A stretch of DNA of 6,251 nucleotides from Prevotella sp. CAG:891 (GCA_000437675.1 FR901721.1:12310-18560), one strand, 5' to 3'; counted from the first letter of the stretch, positions 1 to 6,212 are shown. Translations and numbers: made by a program. The notes: a model not told the origin generated them from the sequence alone.

Positions 1-3
1 GCC

Positions 4-117
4 CCCTCGACACAAATGGGCGGATTGTCGGAAAATGGCATGCATTGGTGGAACGATGGGCACATGGGAATTATGCACCCATGTAATGCGCCCAATTTAC
101 GTCCGTTTTGTCGAGGG
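4..117. repeat. Nested inverted repeats at the left edge
   Basis: CCCTCGACA (4-12) is the exact reverse complement of TGTCGAGGG (109-117). Inside it TGGGCG (17-22) pairs with CGCCCA (89-94), and the innermost ACATGGG (62-68) pairs with CCCATGT (78-84) around a 9-base loop. TGGGC (57-61) could alternatively pair with GCCCA (90-94) to lengthen the inner hairpin. Together they could fold into a branched RNA on either strand or represent an intergenic repeat element. I do not recognise a known family. Confidence 0.45.
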
Positions 118-256
118 TGTTGCCCCTATTTCGACATATTGCCCTTACAGGCCGCCGCAGTCTCAAAATCATTGAAATACAGCGTGTTTTGTTGCGTTTC
201 AATAAGGATGCCGCGGCCTCACCCCCATCTTCGCAAACATATCCCATAGAAACCGG

Positions 257-301
257 CAGCCCCGAGGCCGAGCAACATCAAGTTGCTTAGCCCCGGGGCT
301 G
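257..301 (-). terminator. Strong hairpin downstream of the GH16 gene, probable transcript end
   Basis: A bulge-free stem with 20-base arms (257-276 and 282-301) closes a 5-base loop (277-281). The outer eight pairs, CAGCCCCG/CGGGGCTG, are perfect. In minus-strand RNA the stem has one mismatch, because positions 265/293 and 269/289 become G-U pairs. In plus-strand RNA those two are A-C mismatches. This favours function in the leftward transcript, 74 bases after the GH16 stop. The weak point is the tail: leftward only a CCGGUUUC stretch follows, whereas rightward four Ts (302-305) follow directly, so it may act in both directions. Confidence 0.55.
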
Positions 302-320
302 TTTTAGTAAGTGGAGCCTG

Positions 321-347
321 AGGTTTCAAGGCTCAAAGGTTTCAAGG
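321..347. repeat. Short direct repeat, two 11-bp copies
   Basis: AGGTTTCAAGG occurs at 321-331 and again at 337-347, separated by CTCAA (period 16). It sits between the GH16 stop and the hairpin, in the 3' untranslated region of the operon. No function is evident. Confidence 0.7.
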
Positions 348-374
348 AATCAACGAATAAAGAGGGAGGGGCAG

Positions 375-3300
375 TTAAGGCACCATGACCTTGCGGCCGT
401 TCAGCACGTAAACACCCTTGGTCAAAGGAATGCTCACGTTGCCCTGCACCTTTTCGCGGTAAATGGTGCGACCCTGCACATCGCAAACCGTAACGAGCGT
501 TTCCTGCGGAGCCACTACGATGATTTTGCCATTGCGCACGTACACGTCCATGTTCGCATCTGCATCAGTAGCCTGACCGATTTCAGTGTTCACCTGTCCT
601 TCTTTTTGGTAAACACGTACCCAGTCGAACTCCGTGCGGTAAGTAAAGTTCGTGTCAGCCGGTTTAGCCCACGAGCCATTACCCACGCTCTGGTTCAGAA
701 TGATGTAGAAATGCTTGTCGAAGGGCCACTGACCCTTAGCCAAGGCATCAGCATCCGTCGATTTGGCGTACGAGAACACCTTGCGGCCATCCACATACCA
801 GCTCAGCTTATCCTCCTCCCATTCCAAACCGAAGGTGTGATACTGCGTAGATTCGCACGAAATGGTGCTCGACTTTTTAGGGTTGTTAGCCTGACCGTGG
901 CAACCAGCCTCTTTGTTGGCCCACTCCGAGTGAATGGTATGGAACGAATTATCCTTATCGTCAATCTGTTCCCAGATGTCAATTTCGCCATCCTTCGGCC
1001 AGCCCTTCACCGTTTTCGTCGGCATCATCCAGAAGGCCGGGAAGTTACCCGTGTGCGGCGTAGTCAGAATGCGCGCCTCGATTTTGCCGTAAGTAAAGTC
1101 AAACTTATCCTTACTTTCAATCGCACCGCTAATCATGGCCTGCTGCTGTCCTTTGTCGTCCTTTTCAGCAGCCAGCGTATTAGGCTTACACAGCATCACG
1201 AGTTTACCATCTTCCATGTAACCCGTTTGCTGCTGTCCCTCCTCAGTTTGCGCCACAAAGCGTTTCCACGTAATGCCGTGTCCCACCTCCGAGCGGCTCC
1301 AGTATTTTGAATCGGGCATGCTGCCGTTAGCCGTATTGAACTCATCAGCCATCACCAGTTTGTAGTCTGCTTCAGCCGTAGGTTCAAAGTCAACCGTCAT
1401 GCGCACCTCGCCATTCACGCTGTCAGCCTTCACAATGTGAACCTTCGTATCGTCCACGGTGTACTCGCTCCACTGGCGGTTGCCGTGAATGTACTGTGCC
1501 CCGTCAAGGTTATGACCGTGGCGCACCGTCAGTTTGCCCGGCTTGTAACCCTCGGCAGCCGGAACAAGCAAAGTGTTCAGCGCACGGCCGTAAGGCACCT
1601 CGGTGGGCAAACCCTTGTTGCTCTTACCCACGATTGAACCATTGGTGGTACGAATGTCGAGTTTCGAAGTTTCAGGGTGTACGTTCAGAATAAAGTCTAC
1701 CACATAACCCCCGTTAGCTTCAATCTGATTCTCCTTGCCTCCCTCGGTCCATTGTCCGGCCGGGTCAATGTTGGCCCAATCCACCTTCAAGCGAGCGCGA
1801 TAATTGCCATAGCGCAAGTTTTTGGGCAGTGTAAAGTTAGGCACTGCCAAGCCTGCGCTGGGCTGTACCGAAGCACCCTGCGAGTTTTTGTTGTTGAAGA
1901 ACGAGTAGGCAAACAGCTCACCCGAAGGCGAGGGCGTACCGTCGGCATTCAGGGTATAATCAAAGTGTCCGTCCTGGTCAAGGTCAAGGTAAAGGTAGGC
2001 ATGCATCGGGCCACCCTGATAGGTGATTTCCGTAGCAATTTCGTCGCCCGGAACAGCCGACACCTCCTCGCCAGTCAGGTTTCGGAACACCAACTCTTTG
2101 CCCGAGTGCGGCACAACGAGCGTCGAAGTACCTCCCTTCGTAGCCGTAAACTTCACGCGGTTCAATCGGCGGTCGGTGCGGCTGATAGCCAAATCCTCAG
2201 AGAAGTTGATGGGGTAATCCTTACCCTGCACCTGTCCGTCAGTCGACTTGAAGAACGGAATGAGTTCCACGTCGCCATCAATGTATTTGGCAGGAATGGT
2301 GTAGCAGCTGTCGGCATCGAGTTCGCGAGCCACCGCCATGTGTTCCATGTACTGCGGCGTGTCGAACACCAAACTGTCCGTGCTGGCCAAGTTACCGTGA
2401 TTGATAATCATGTGCGAGAACTTGAAGTTCGGAGCAGGACGCAGGCGCACTTTGTAATCCTTGCCAAACGGAATTTTTTCCTGGGCAAAGTCCGAACCGT
2501 CCACCTTCAGCACATCACCGTTCAGTCCGCCGCCGTTCGGGCGCGTACCGCGCTTCACGGTTACCTGCTGATTATCGGTGTACACCACCAGACGCATATC
2601 GGCAAAGGCACCGCGGTTATTGTAGATGGTGTTGTCGGCTGCCGTGTTGCCGCCCGGGTCCACGCAGTCCCAGTCCACCTTGTAGCGCACGCGGTAAACA
2701 CCGGGTTTCAAGGTGTCGGGCACCGTAAATTCGGGCATGTTCAGGCCGGCATTGGCCGACTGTCCGGCACTGTTCTTTCCCTTGAAGTGGCTGTAGGAAA
2801 GCACCTCGCTGCCGGGTTTCACCTGTTCGCCGTCCACCGCCACATCGAAGCGTCCGTTCTGGTTCGTGTCCAGGTAGAAGTAGCCGCTCATGGCATTACC
2901 CTTCCAGTTAAAGCCCACCTGCACCTTTTCGCCAGGCTTAGCCGTCAGCACCTTGTCGAGCACTTTGTTGTAGAGTTTGCGCGTAACGCCTTGGTTCACG
3001 GGCACTACGGTAGCCTCGGCCTGACTTGCGGGCTTGAACGTCACCGAATTGAGCAAGCGGTCGTTGTTCTTAATGCTCTGATCTTCGTCGAAGTTAATGC
3101 CGTAGTACACGCTGCTGAAGCGCGGAGTGGAGTTGTCGTCGATGATGATGTCGTCCACGTAGAACAGGAAGTCCTGCTTCAAGTCGTGGGTCGACTTCAA
3201 GTCGGGCACCACGAGCAAGTTGTGAATTTCAATGCCGTTGGCACCGCTCACGGGGAACACCGCATCGCACCATTTACCCGGCTGCACCTTGGCCGTCGAG

Positions 3301-3749
3301 GTTTGCCAGAACTGTTCCGTGGTAGTGGGCTGCCAGGGGCGGTCGGTGCGTCGTCCCAAACCGATGAGCATGACGCGGCTGTCCGAGGGCGTCCATATTT
3401 TCACATGCACATAGCGCACCTTGTTTTTCAGTTCAAAGGGCTTTTTCAGCGTCACCATGGCTCCGAAGGTGTTGCTGCCGAAGCGCGAACGCTGTGCACC
3501 GAGCACCTTGGCCGACTTGTTCGGGGCAAAGCCCAAAATGTCGTCGACCTCGGTATAGGGGTTAGCCGTAACTTTGGCATTACCTTTGAGGCGTTTGTCG
3601 CGGAACGGTGAATGTTCCCAAGTATCGTACACACCTACTTTGGCGTAGCTCTCGGCTGTTTCAAAGTCGCAAAGCAGGGAATCGGTTTGTGCCATCATGC
3701 CCATCGGAAAGAGCAAGCCGGCCAAACTGAGGTATTTCTTTATATTCAT
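375..3749 (-). CDS. Secreted multidomain GH16 endo-glycanase with T9SS-type C-terminal domain
   Basis: Glycoside hydrolase family 16 enzyme, predicted to cleave internal beta-linkages of a glucan or galactose-containing glycan with retention of configuration. Residues 1-20 form a signal peptide (cleavage near MMA|QTD, no lipobox). Residues about 22-205 are an N-terminal beta-sandwich of carbohydrate-binding type. Two copies of a GEVED-like domain (about 213-390 and 513-690) carry Asp/Asn-rich, possibly calcium-binding loops at 294-302 and 589-597. Each is followed by a smaller beta-rich domain (about 396-500 and 697-788). The catalytic domain spans about 795-1047. Its motif EIDIWE gives nucleophile E922, D924 and acid/base E927; the ExDxxE spacing is that of laminarinase-like GH16 enzymes, not lichenases. 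The last 60 residues resemble a T9SS type A sorting domain, ending KGVYVLNGRKVMVP. ATG 3749 is preceded in frame by the upstream gene's stop at 3780-3782. It is the second gene of the operon. The family call is firm; the substrate is not. Confidence 0.93.
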   Translation of the reverse strand: MNIKKYLSLAGLLFPMGMMAQTDSLLCDFETAESYAKVGVYDTWEHSPFRDKRLKGNAKVTANPYTEVDDILGFAPNKSAKVLGAQRSRFGSNTFGAMVTLKKPFELKNKVRYVHVKIWTPSDSRVMLIGLGRRTDRPWQPTTTEQFWQTSTAKVQPGKWCDAVFPVSGANGIEIHNLLVVPDLKSTHDLKQDFLFYVDDIIIDDNSTPRFSSVYYGINFDEDQSIKNNDRLLNSVTFKPASQAEATVVPVNQGVTRKLYNKVLDKVLTAKPGEKVQVGFNWKGNAMSGYFYLDTNQNGRFDVAVDGEQVKPGSEVLSYSHFKGKNSAGQSANAGLNMPEFTVPDTLKPGVYRVRYKVDWDCVDPGGNTAADNTIYNNRGAFADMRLVVYTDNQQVTVKRGTRPNGGGLNGDVLKVDGSDFAQEKIPFGKDYKVRLRPAPNFKFSHMIINHGNLASTDSLVFDTPQYMEHMAVARELDADSCYTIPAKYIDGDVELIPFFKSTDGQVQGKDYPINFSEDLAISRTDRRLNRVKFTATKGGTSTLVVPHSGKELVFRNLTGEEVSAVPGDEIATEITYQGGPMHAYLYLDLDQDGHFDYTLNADGTPSPSGELFAYSFFNNKNSQGASVQPSAGLAVPNFTLPKNLRYGNYRARLKVDWANIDPAGQWTEGGKENQIEANGGYVVDFILNVHPETSKLDIRTTNGSIVGKSNKGLPTEVPYGRALNTLLVPAAEGYKPGKLTVRHGHNLDGAQYIHGNRQWSEYTVDDTKVHIVKADSVNGEVRMTVDFEPTAEADYKLVMADEFNTANGSMPDSKYWSRSEVGHGITWKRFVAQTEEGQQQTGYMEDGKLVMLCKPNTLAAEKDDKGQQQAMISGAIESKDKFDFTYGKIEARILTTPHTGNFPAFWMMPTKTVKGWPKDGEIDIWEQIDDKDNSFHTIHSEWANKEAGCHGQANNPKKSSTISCESTQYHTFGLEWEEDKLSWYVDGRKVFSYAKSTDADALAKGQWPFDKHFYIILNQSVGNGSWAKPADTNFTYRTEFDWVRVYQKEGQVNTEIGQATDADANMDVYVRNGKIIVVAPQETLVTVCDVQGRTIYREKVQGNVSIPLTKGVYVLNGRKVMVP

Positions 3750-3779
3750 GGTAGTTTTGTCTGAATAGTGTGGATGATT
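3750..3779 (-). other. 30-bp operonic gap between GH29 and GH16 genes
   Basis: The spacer is A-rich (ACAAAACTACC directly before the ATG) and has no AGGAGG-like ribosome binding site, which is normal in Bacteroidetes. No promoter or terminator is visible in it, so the two genes are most likely on one mRNA. The two reading frames are in register: only the TAA at 3780-3782 and ten sense codons separate them. Confidence 0.75.
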
Positions 3780-5318
3780 TTAGTAAATAGATACTGTGTG
3801 GAGCAGCGGGCAAGCCTTGCTGTCGGTAATGGTGATGCGCACAATTTTGGCTTTGTAGCCCGTGCCGTAGCTGTTTTGCGTGCTGCCATTCAGCGGAATG
3901 ATACGCTTGTAGCCCACCGTGGTGGTAGCAATGTTACCACCGCGTTTCACAAAGTTCTGACCATCTTCGCTGGTTTCGATTGAGAAACCCTTGATGCGCT
4001 GTCCCAAACGGATATACTCCATCATCGACACGTAGCGAATGGTTTGCGGCGTGTCCCACTCAAAGGTCAGCGTAGCCGTCTTCACGTCGTCGTCGGTTGC
4101 CCAATAAGTATCTTTGTTGTCATCCTTCAGATTATCTGCCACGTAGGTCGTCTTTGCACCATTGGTGCGTGTTTCTGAGGCCGTCACTTTGGCCGTCTTA
4201 GCCAAATCAGTACCCAGACGCTTTTCGAGTTCCTTACCAAATTCCTCCATACGCTTCACGGTCTGATCGGGCAAATACCCCGACTTATCAGGCGGCAGGT
4301 TCAGAATGAGTGTAGCGTTTCGTCCTACGGTTTCGAGGTACATTTGGAAAAGGCGTTCGGTAGAGTGAATGGTTTCGCCATCGTGCCAGAACCAGCCGCC
4401 CGAAGTAGCCTTGGCATCGCTTTCGCCCGGGTGCCAGCGCCAACCGTTTTCGTCGCCATACTCGCCATCGCCCATCGCCCAGCAAGTTTCGCCGGCCCAT
4501 CCGGCTTCGTTACCAATCCAGCGTGCTTCGCCACCCACACCCCACATAATGATGTCGGGGCAGGCGTTGTGAATAGAGTCGCGCAGGTTGGGAATGTCGT
4601 AGTACACTTCGGCATTGCCAATGGTGCGGTTCTTGTCGGATTCGCCACCATAGTAGCCACCGCCACCGGTTGCACCGTCGAACCACATTTCAAACTGATC
4701 GTGACCATAGGCAGCTGCTTCAGCACACTGAGGGAAGAACACCTTCTTGGTGTAATCATCGGTATAATTGCCGTTTGCATCCTTTTTACCCCAGTAACGG
4801 CTGTTGCGGTCCCAGGGCGAAATGTAGAAGCCGTATTTCAGCTTAAGTTCCTTAGCTGCCTCGGCAAAATCCTTAGGAATGTTGGTTTGTTTACCAAATT
4901 CATTACCTGCGTTTTTCACACAGTGTTCTGTCGTCTCTGTTGGCCACAAGCAGAAACCATCGTGGTGTTTAATCACCGCGATGCCACCCTTCATGCCGGC
5001 TTTTTGAGCCGTTTCGAGCCATTGTCTGGGATTTGGTTTTGCCGAAGGTTTAAATTGTTTCGTGTCCTCATCGCCATTACCCCACTCACGTCCGGTATAG
5101 GTGTTCATACCATAGTGGAAGAAGGCATAGAACTCCGTTTCGTTCCACTTCAACTGACGGTCAGAAGGTACGGGAAATACCGGTGCAGGCGTGTTCTCTG
5201 CATCGGTGAGCGTTTCCGTTTCAAGCTTGAAATCGTCCTGCGCTTGCACAGCTACAGGAGCAGCGGTTCCCAGACACAAGGCTGTGAACAACAATAAATG
5301 CTTCTTTTTAGCAATCAT
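3780..5318 (-). CDS. Secreted GH29 alpha-L-fucosidase with C-terminal F5/8C (CBM32-like) domain
   Basis: Exo-acting alpha-L-fucosidase predicted to release terminal fucose from oligosaccharides or glycoproteins. Residues 1-26 are a signal peptide (cleavage near VQA|QDD, no lipobox). The catalytic (beta/alpha)8 domain covers about 50-370. It has the family motifs FFHYGMNTYTGREWG (66-80), HHDGFCLWPT (118-127), YISPWDRN (165-172) and MWFDGA with the probable nucleophile D214. The RWIGNE segment offers E271 as the likely acid/base, the arrangement of the GH29-B group, which tends to be specific for alpha-1,3/1,4-fucose; I infer the subgroup from motifs only. Residues about 373-512 are a discoidin/F5/8C domain. 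At 512 residues the protein looks complete. It has no T9SS-type tail, so the mature enzyme is probably periplasmic. ATG 5318 is the first possible start after an in-frame TAG (5334-5336); there is no Shine-Dalgarno sequence. The GH16 gene follows after 30 bases, indicating co-transcription. Confidence 0.94.
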   Translation of the reverse strand: MIAKKKHLLLFTALCLGTAAPVAVQAQDDFKLETETLTDAENTPAPVFPVPSDRQLKWNETEFYAFFHYGMNTYTGREWGNGDEDTKQFKPSAKPNPRQWLETAQKAGMKGGIAVIKHHDGFCLWPTETTEHCVKNAGNEFGKQTNIPKDFAEAAKELKLKYGFYISPWDRNSRYWGKKDANGNYTDDYTKKVFFPQCAEAAAYGHDQFEMWFDGATGGGGYYGGESDKNRTIGNAEVYYDIPNLRDSIHNACPDIIMWGVGGEARWIGNEAGWAGETCWAMGDGEYGDENGWRWHPGESDAKATSGGWFWHDGETIHSTERLFQMYLETVGRNATLILNLPPDKSGYLPDQTVKRMEEFGKELEKRLGTDLAKTAKVTASETRTNGAKTTYVADNLKDDNKDTYWATDDDVKTATLTFEWDTPQTIRYVSMMEYIRLGQRIKGFSIETSEDGQNFVKRGGNIATTTVGYKRIIPLNGSTQNSYGTGYKAKIVRITITDSKACPLLHTVSIY

Positions 5319-5678
5319 TACGCTTAAATTAAACTATAAGCAGATTGGCAGAATCAGAATTAAGGTCTTGCGATTGTACAAAGGACGATGAATCCTCAAA
5401 ATTCTACCCCCCCACTTTTTTATGAATAGATAGGAATTTCTTTTTGTCGTTTACTGGGGCGACACAACCGTTTCGTACCGCCACACTCAGCCATTGTGAA
5501 AATAGCCAAGTCAAAGAAAAGTGTAAGGAAGGATGCCAGGGCCATATGCCCCCGCGTAGTGTTTCAGCTTTGACAAAACATACCCAAAGCCCATTTGTAT
5601 GCAAATCATGGATTGATGTCGTGTTTTTCAAAATGCTGAACCAAGGTTAAGTCTGGCTTCGATCGCTTTATCGAAGTA
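5319..5678 (-). other. Long untranslated leader upstream of the fucosidase gene
   Basis: From the predicted start near 5678 to ATG 5318 there are about 360 bases without a convincing gene. Open frames of 68-75 codons here have no recognisable family, and I reject them. Small dyads are present: GCTTTG/CAAAGC (5567-5572 and 5585-5590, 12-base loop) and ATTTG/CAAAT (5593-5597 and 5602-5606, 4-base loop). A C7 run (G7 in the transcript) lies at 5407-5413. I recognise no known riboswitch or ncRNA family. The length depends on the promoter call. Confidence 0.4.
5355..5382 (-). promoter_or_regulatory. Weak alternative promoter close to the fucosidase start
   Basis: Read leftward, TTTG (5382-5379) lies 16 bases before TAATTCTG (5362-5355), one mismatch from TAnnTTTG. 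Start of transcription would be about 30 bases before ATG 5318, a more ordinary leader length. The short spacing and the mismatch make it clearly poorer than the site at 5684-5715. Confidence 0.2.
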
Positions 5679-5683
5679 CTTGG
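5641..5683 (-). promoter_or_regulatory. Inverted repeat at the predicted transcription start
   Basis: CTTCGAT (5657-5663) and ATCGAAG (5670-5676) form a perfect 7-bp dyad with a 6-base loop. It is enclosed by CCAAG (5641-5645) and CTTGG (5679-5683). It lies just downstream of the -7 box, so it would form a hairpin at the extreme 5' end of the leader RNA, or serve as an operator for a dimeric repressor. No T-tract follows, so it is not a typical terminator. The dyad is directly visible; the role is inferred. Confidence 0.5.
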
Positions 5684-5715
5684 GCAAAAGTACAAATATA
5701 TTTTGTCCAATCAAA
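5684..5715 (-). promoter_or_regulatory. Bacteroidetes-type promoter (TTTG-N19-TACTTTTGC)
   Basis: Read leftward, TTTG (5715-5712) is followed after exactly 19 bases by TACTTTTG (5692-5685) and then C. This matches the -33 TTTG and -7 TAnnTTTG consensus known for the primary sigma factor of Bacteroidetes, with the usual spacing. Transcription would start at about 5678-5680. The first downstream gene in that direction is the GH29 fucosidase, so this is the best candidate promoter for the operon. A second -7-like box, TATATTTG (5700-5693), overlaps it but has no -33 element at proper distance. Confidence 0.7.
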
Positions 5716-5861
5716 GTGCATTTCATCTTTTAACATGTATCCCAGCCTTCATGGAAGTTTTAGGAGCTAAGACGGAGTAGGGGGTAATGCCAACTGCGTT
5801 TTGCGCATGTCGTTGGGGAACTGAAACGCTCACACCCGATTCGTTGCAGGGTGAAAACAAG

Positions 5862-6212
5862 TTAAAAATTCGTCACCGTATTTTTCCCACTTTTTTTTAT
5901 GATTTCACCCCCAAACAGGCACGGCGAAAATAATTGTTCCGCGCCAGTCAAAATTAGTTCCGACGTTGTTGAAATTAGTTCCGAGCCAGTCAAAATTAGT
6001 TCCGAGCTAGTTGAAATTAGTTCCGAGCTAGTTTTTAAAGAAACGGAAAAAATTTCAACAAGCGCGGAATCGCTGATAATCAGCATTTTCCGAAAAACCA
6101 CAAATGCGGTTTGCCCAAGCCTCCTTTCGCGGTATTCACAACCGCCAAATGCCGCCAATGTGGGTAGTAGTTGGGCCGTGTAGGGGAGTGCTTGCATGAC
6201 ATTTTTTAACAT
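5862..6212 (-). CDS. Doubtful small ORF with heptapeptide repeats
   Basis: A 116-codon frame without recognisable family. Residues about 61-90 consist of a heptad repeat rich in Ser, Thr and Leu (TSSELIS, TSSELIL, TGSELIS, TTSELIL), which is the translation of the 21-bp tandem repeat. Residues 1-42 have no clear signal peptide or membrane segment. An internal Met at residue 43 (position 6086) would give a shorter protein starting just before the repeats. The opposite strand is also open (5899-6183, 94 codons, with heptads EISSELV), so openness by itself is weak evidence. The region may be a non-coding minisatellite. No promoter was identified because the upstream side meets the window edge. 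Confidence 0.22.
   Translation of the reverse strand: MLKNVMQALPYTAQLLPTLAAFGGCEYRERRLGQTAFVVFRKMLIISDSALVEIFSVSLKTSSELISTSSELILTGSELISTTSELILTGAEQLFSPCLFGGEIIKKSGKNTVTNF
5943..6033. repeat. 21-bp tandem repeat, four units plus a partial fifth
   Basis: Four full units lie at 5943-5963, 5964-5984, 5985-6005 and 6006-6026, followed by a partial unit starting at 6027. All share the core AAATTAGTTCCGA. Units 1 and 3 are identical (GCCAGTC before the core) and units 2 and 4 share GTTG before the core, so a 42-bp alternation is apparent. The period is a multiple of three with no stop in at least one frame per strand. It encodes the heptad EISSELV rightward and SELI(S/L)T(S/G/T) leftward. Variant sites change mostly at one edge of the unit. 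Confidence 0.9.
6072..6084. repeat. 13-bp palindrome next to the tandem repeat
   Basis: GCTGAT and ATCAGC flank a single central A, giving a perfect 6-bp dyad, with GGAA (6066-6069) and TTCC (6088-6091) as nearly symmetric outer arms. It begins about 40 bases to the right of the last 21-bp repeat unit. It could be a protein-binding site or a boundary of the repeat element; nothing in the window decides this. Confidence 0.4.

Larger units (their letters stand above)
1..374. other. Intergenic region left of the operon, no convincing gene
   Basis: No open frame here shows a recognisable family; the short plus-strand frames (77 and 60 codons) overlap each other and the dyads. Besides the nested inverted repeats, the hairpin and the direct repeat, there is a 7-bp dyad ATTGAAA/TTTCAAT (171-177 and 197-203) with a 19-base loop. 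The segment is the 3' end of the operon plus unassigned intergenic sequence running off the left edge. Confidence 0.6.

Noticed and set aside
233..241. Minus-strand promoter TATGTTTGC
   Set aside because: The -7 match is good, but there is no TTTG at 18-20 bases upstream, where the hairpin stem lies. Not called as a feature.
16..249. 77-codon plus-strand frame at the left edge
   Set aside because: Composition is erratic (Cys, His, Pro and Trp rich) and it runs through nested inverted repeats; no family recognised.
606..1310. 234-codon plus-strand frame opposite the GH16 catalytic domain
   Set aside because: Antisense to the region with EIDIWE and other GH16 motifs; no independent evidence.
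1976..1993. Six-base tandem repeat (GGTCAA, GGTCAA, GGTAAA)
   Set aside because: It encodes the Leu/Asp-rich strand and loop YLYLDLDQDG of the second GEVED-like domain, so coding constraint explains it.
1677..3611. 644-codon open frame on the plus strand inside the GH16 gene
   Set aside because: It is the antisense of a clear multidomain protein, rich in His, Val and Arg as typical of such shadows, with no domain or signal. Its length reflects the codon bias of the real gene.
4344..5297. 317-codon open frame on the plus strand inside the fucosidase gene
   Set aside because: Antisense shadow of the GH29 reading frame, which carries the family motifs; no recognisable protein.
5404..5631. 75-codon minus-strand frame in the leader
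   Set aside because: No family, no promoter or start context, Trp- and His-rich without pattern; more likely part of the untranslated leader.
5411..5902. Possible small mobile unit bounded by CCCAC-Tn-ATGA copies (5411-5425 and 5886-5902)
   Set aside because: The shared sequence is short and of low complexity (T6 versus T8), with no inverted termini or target duplication.
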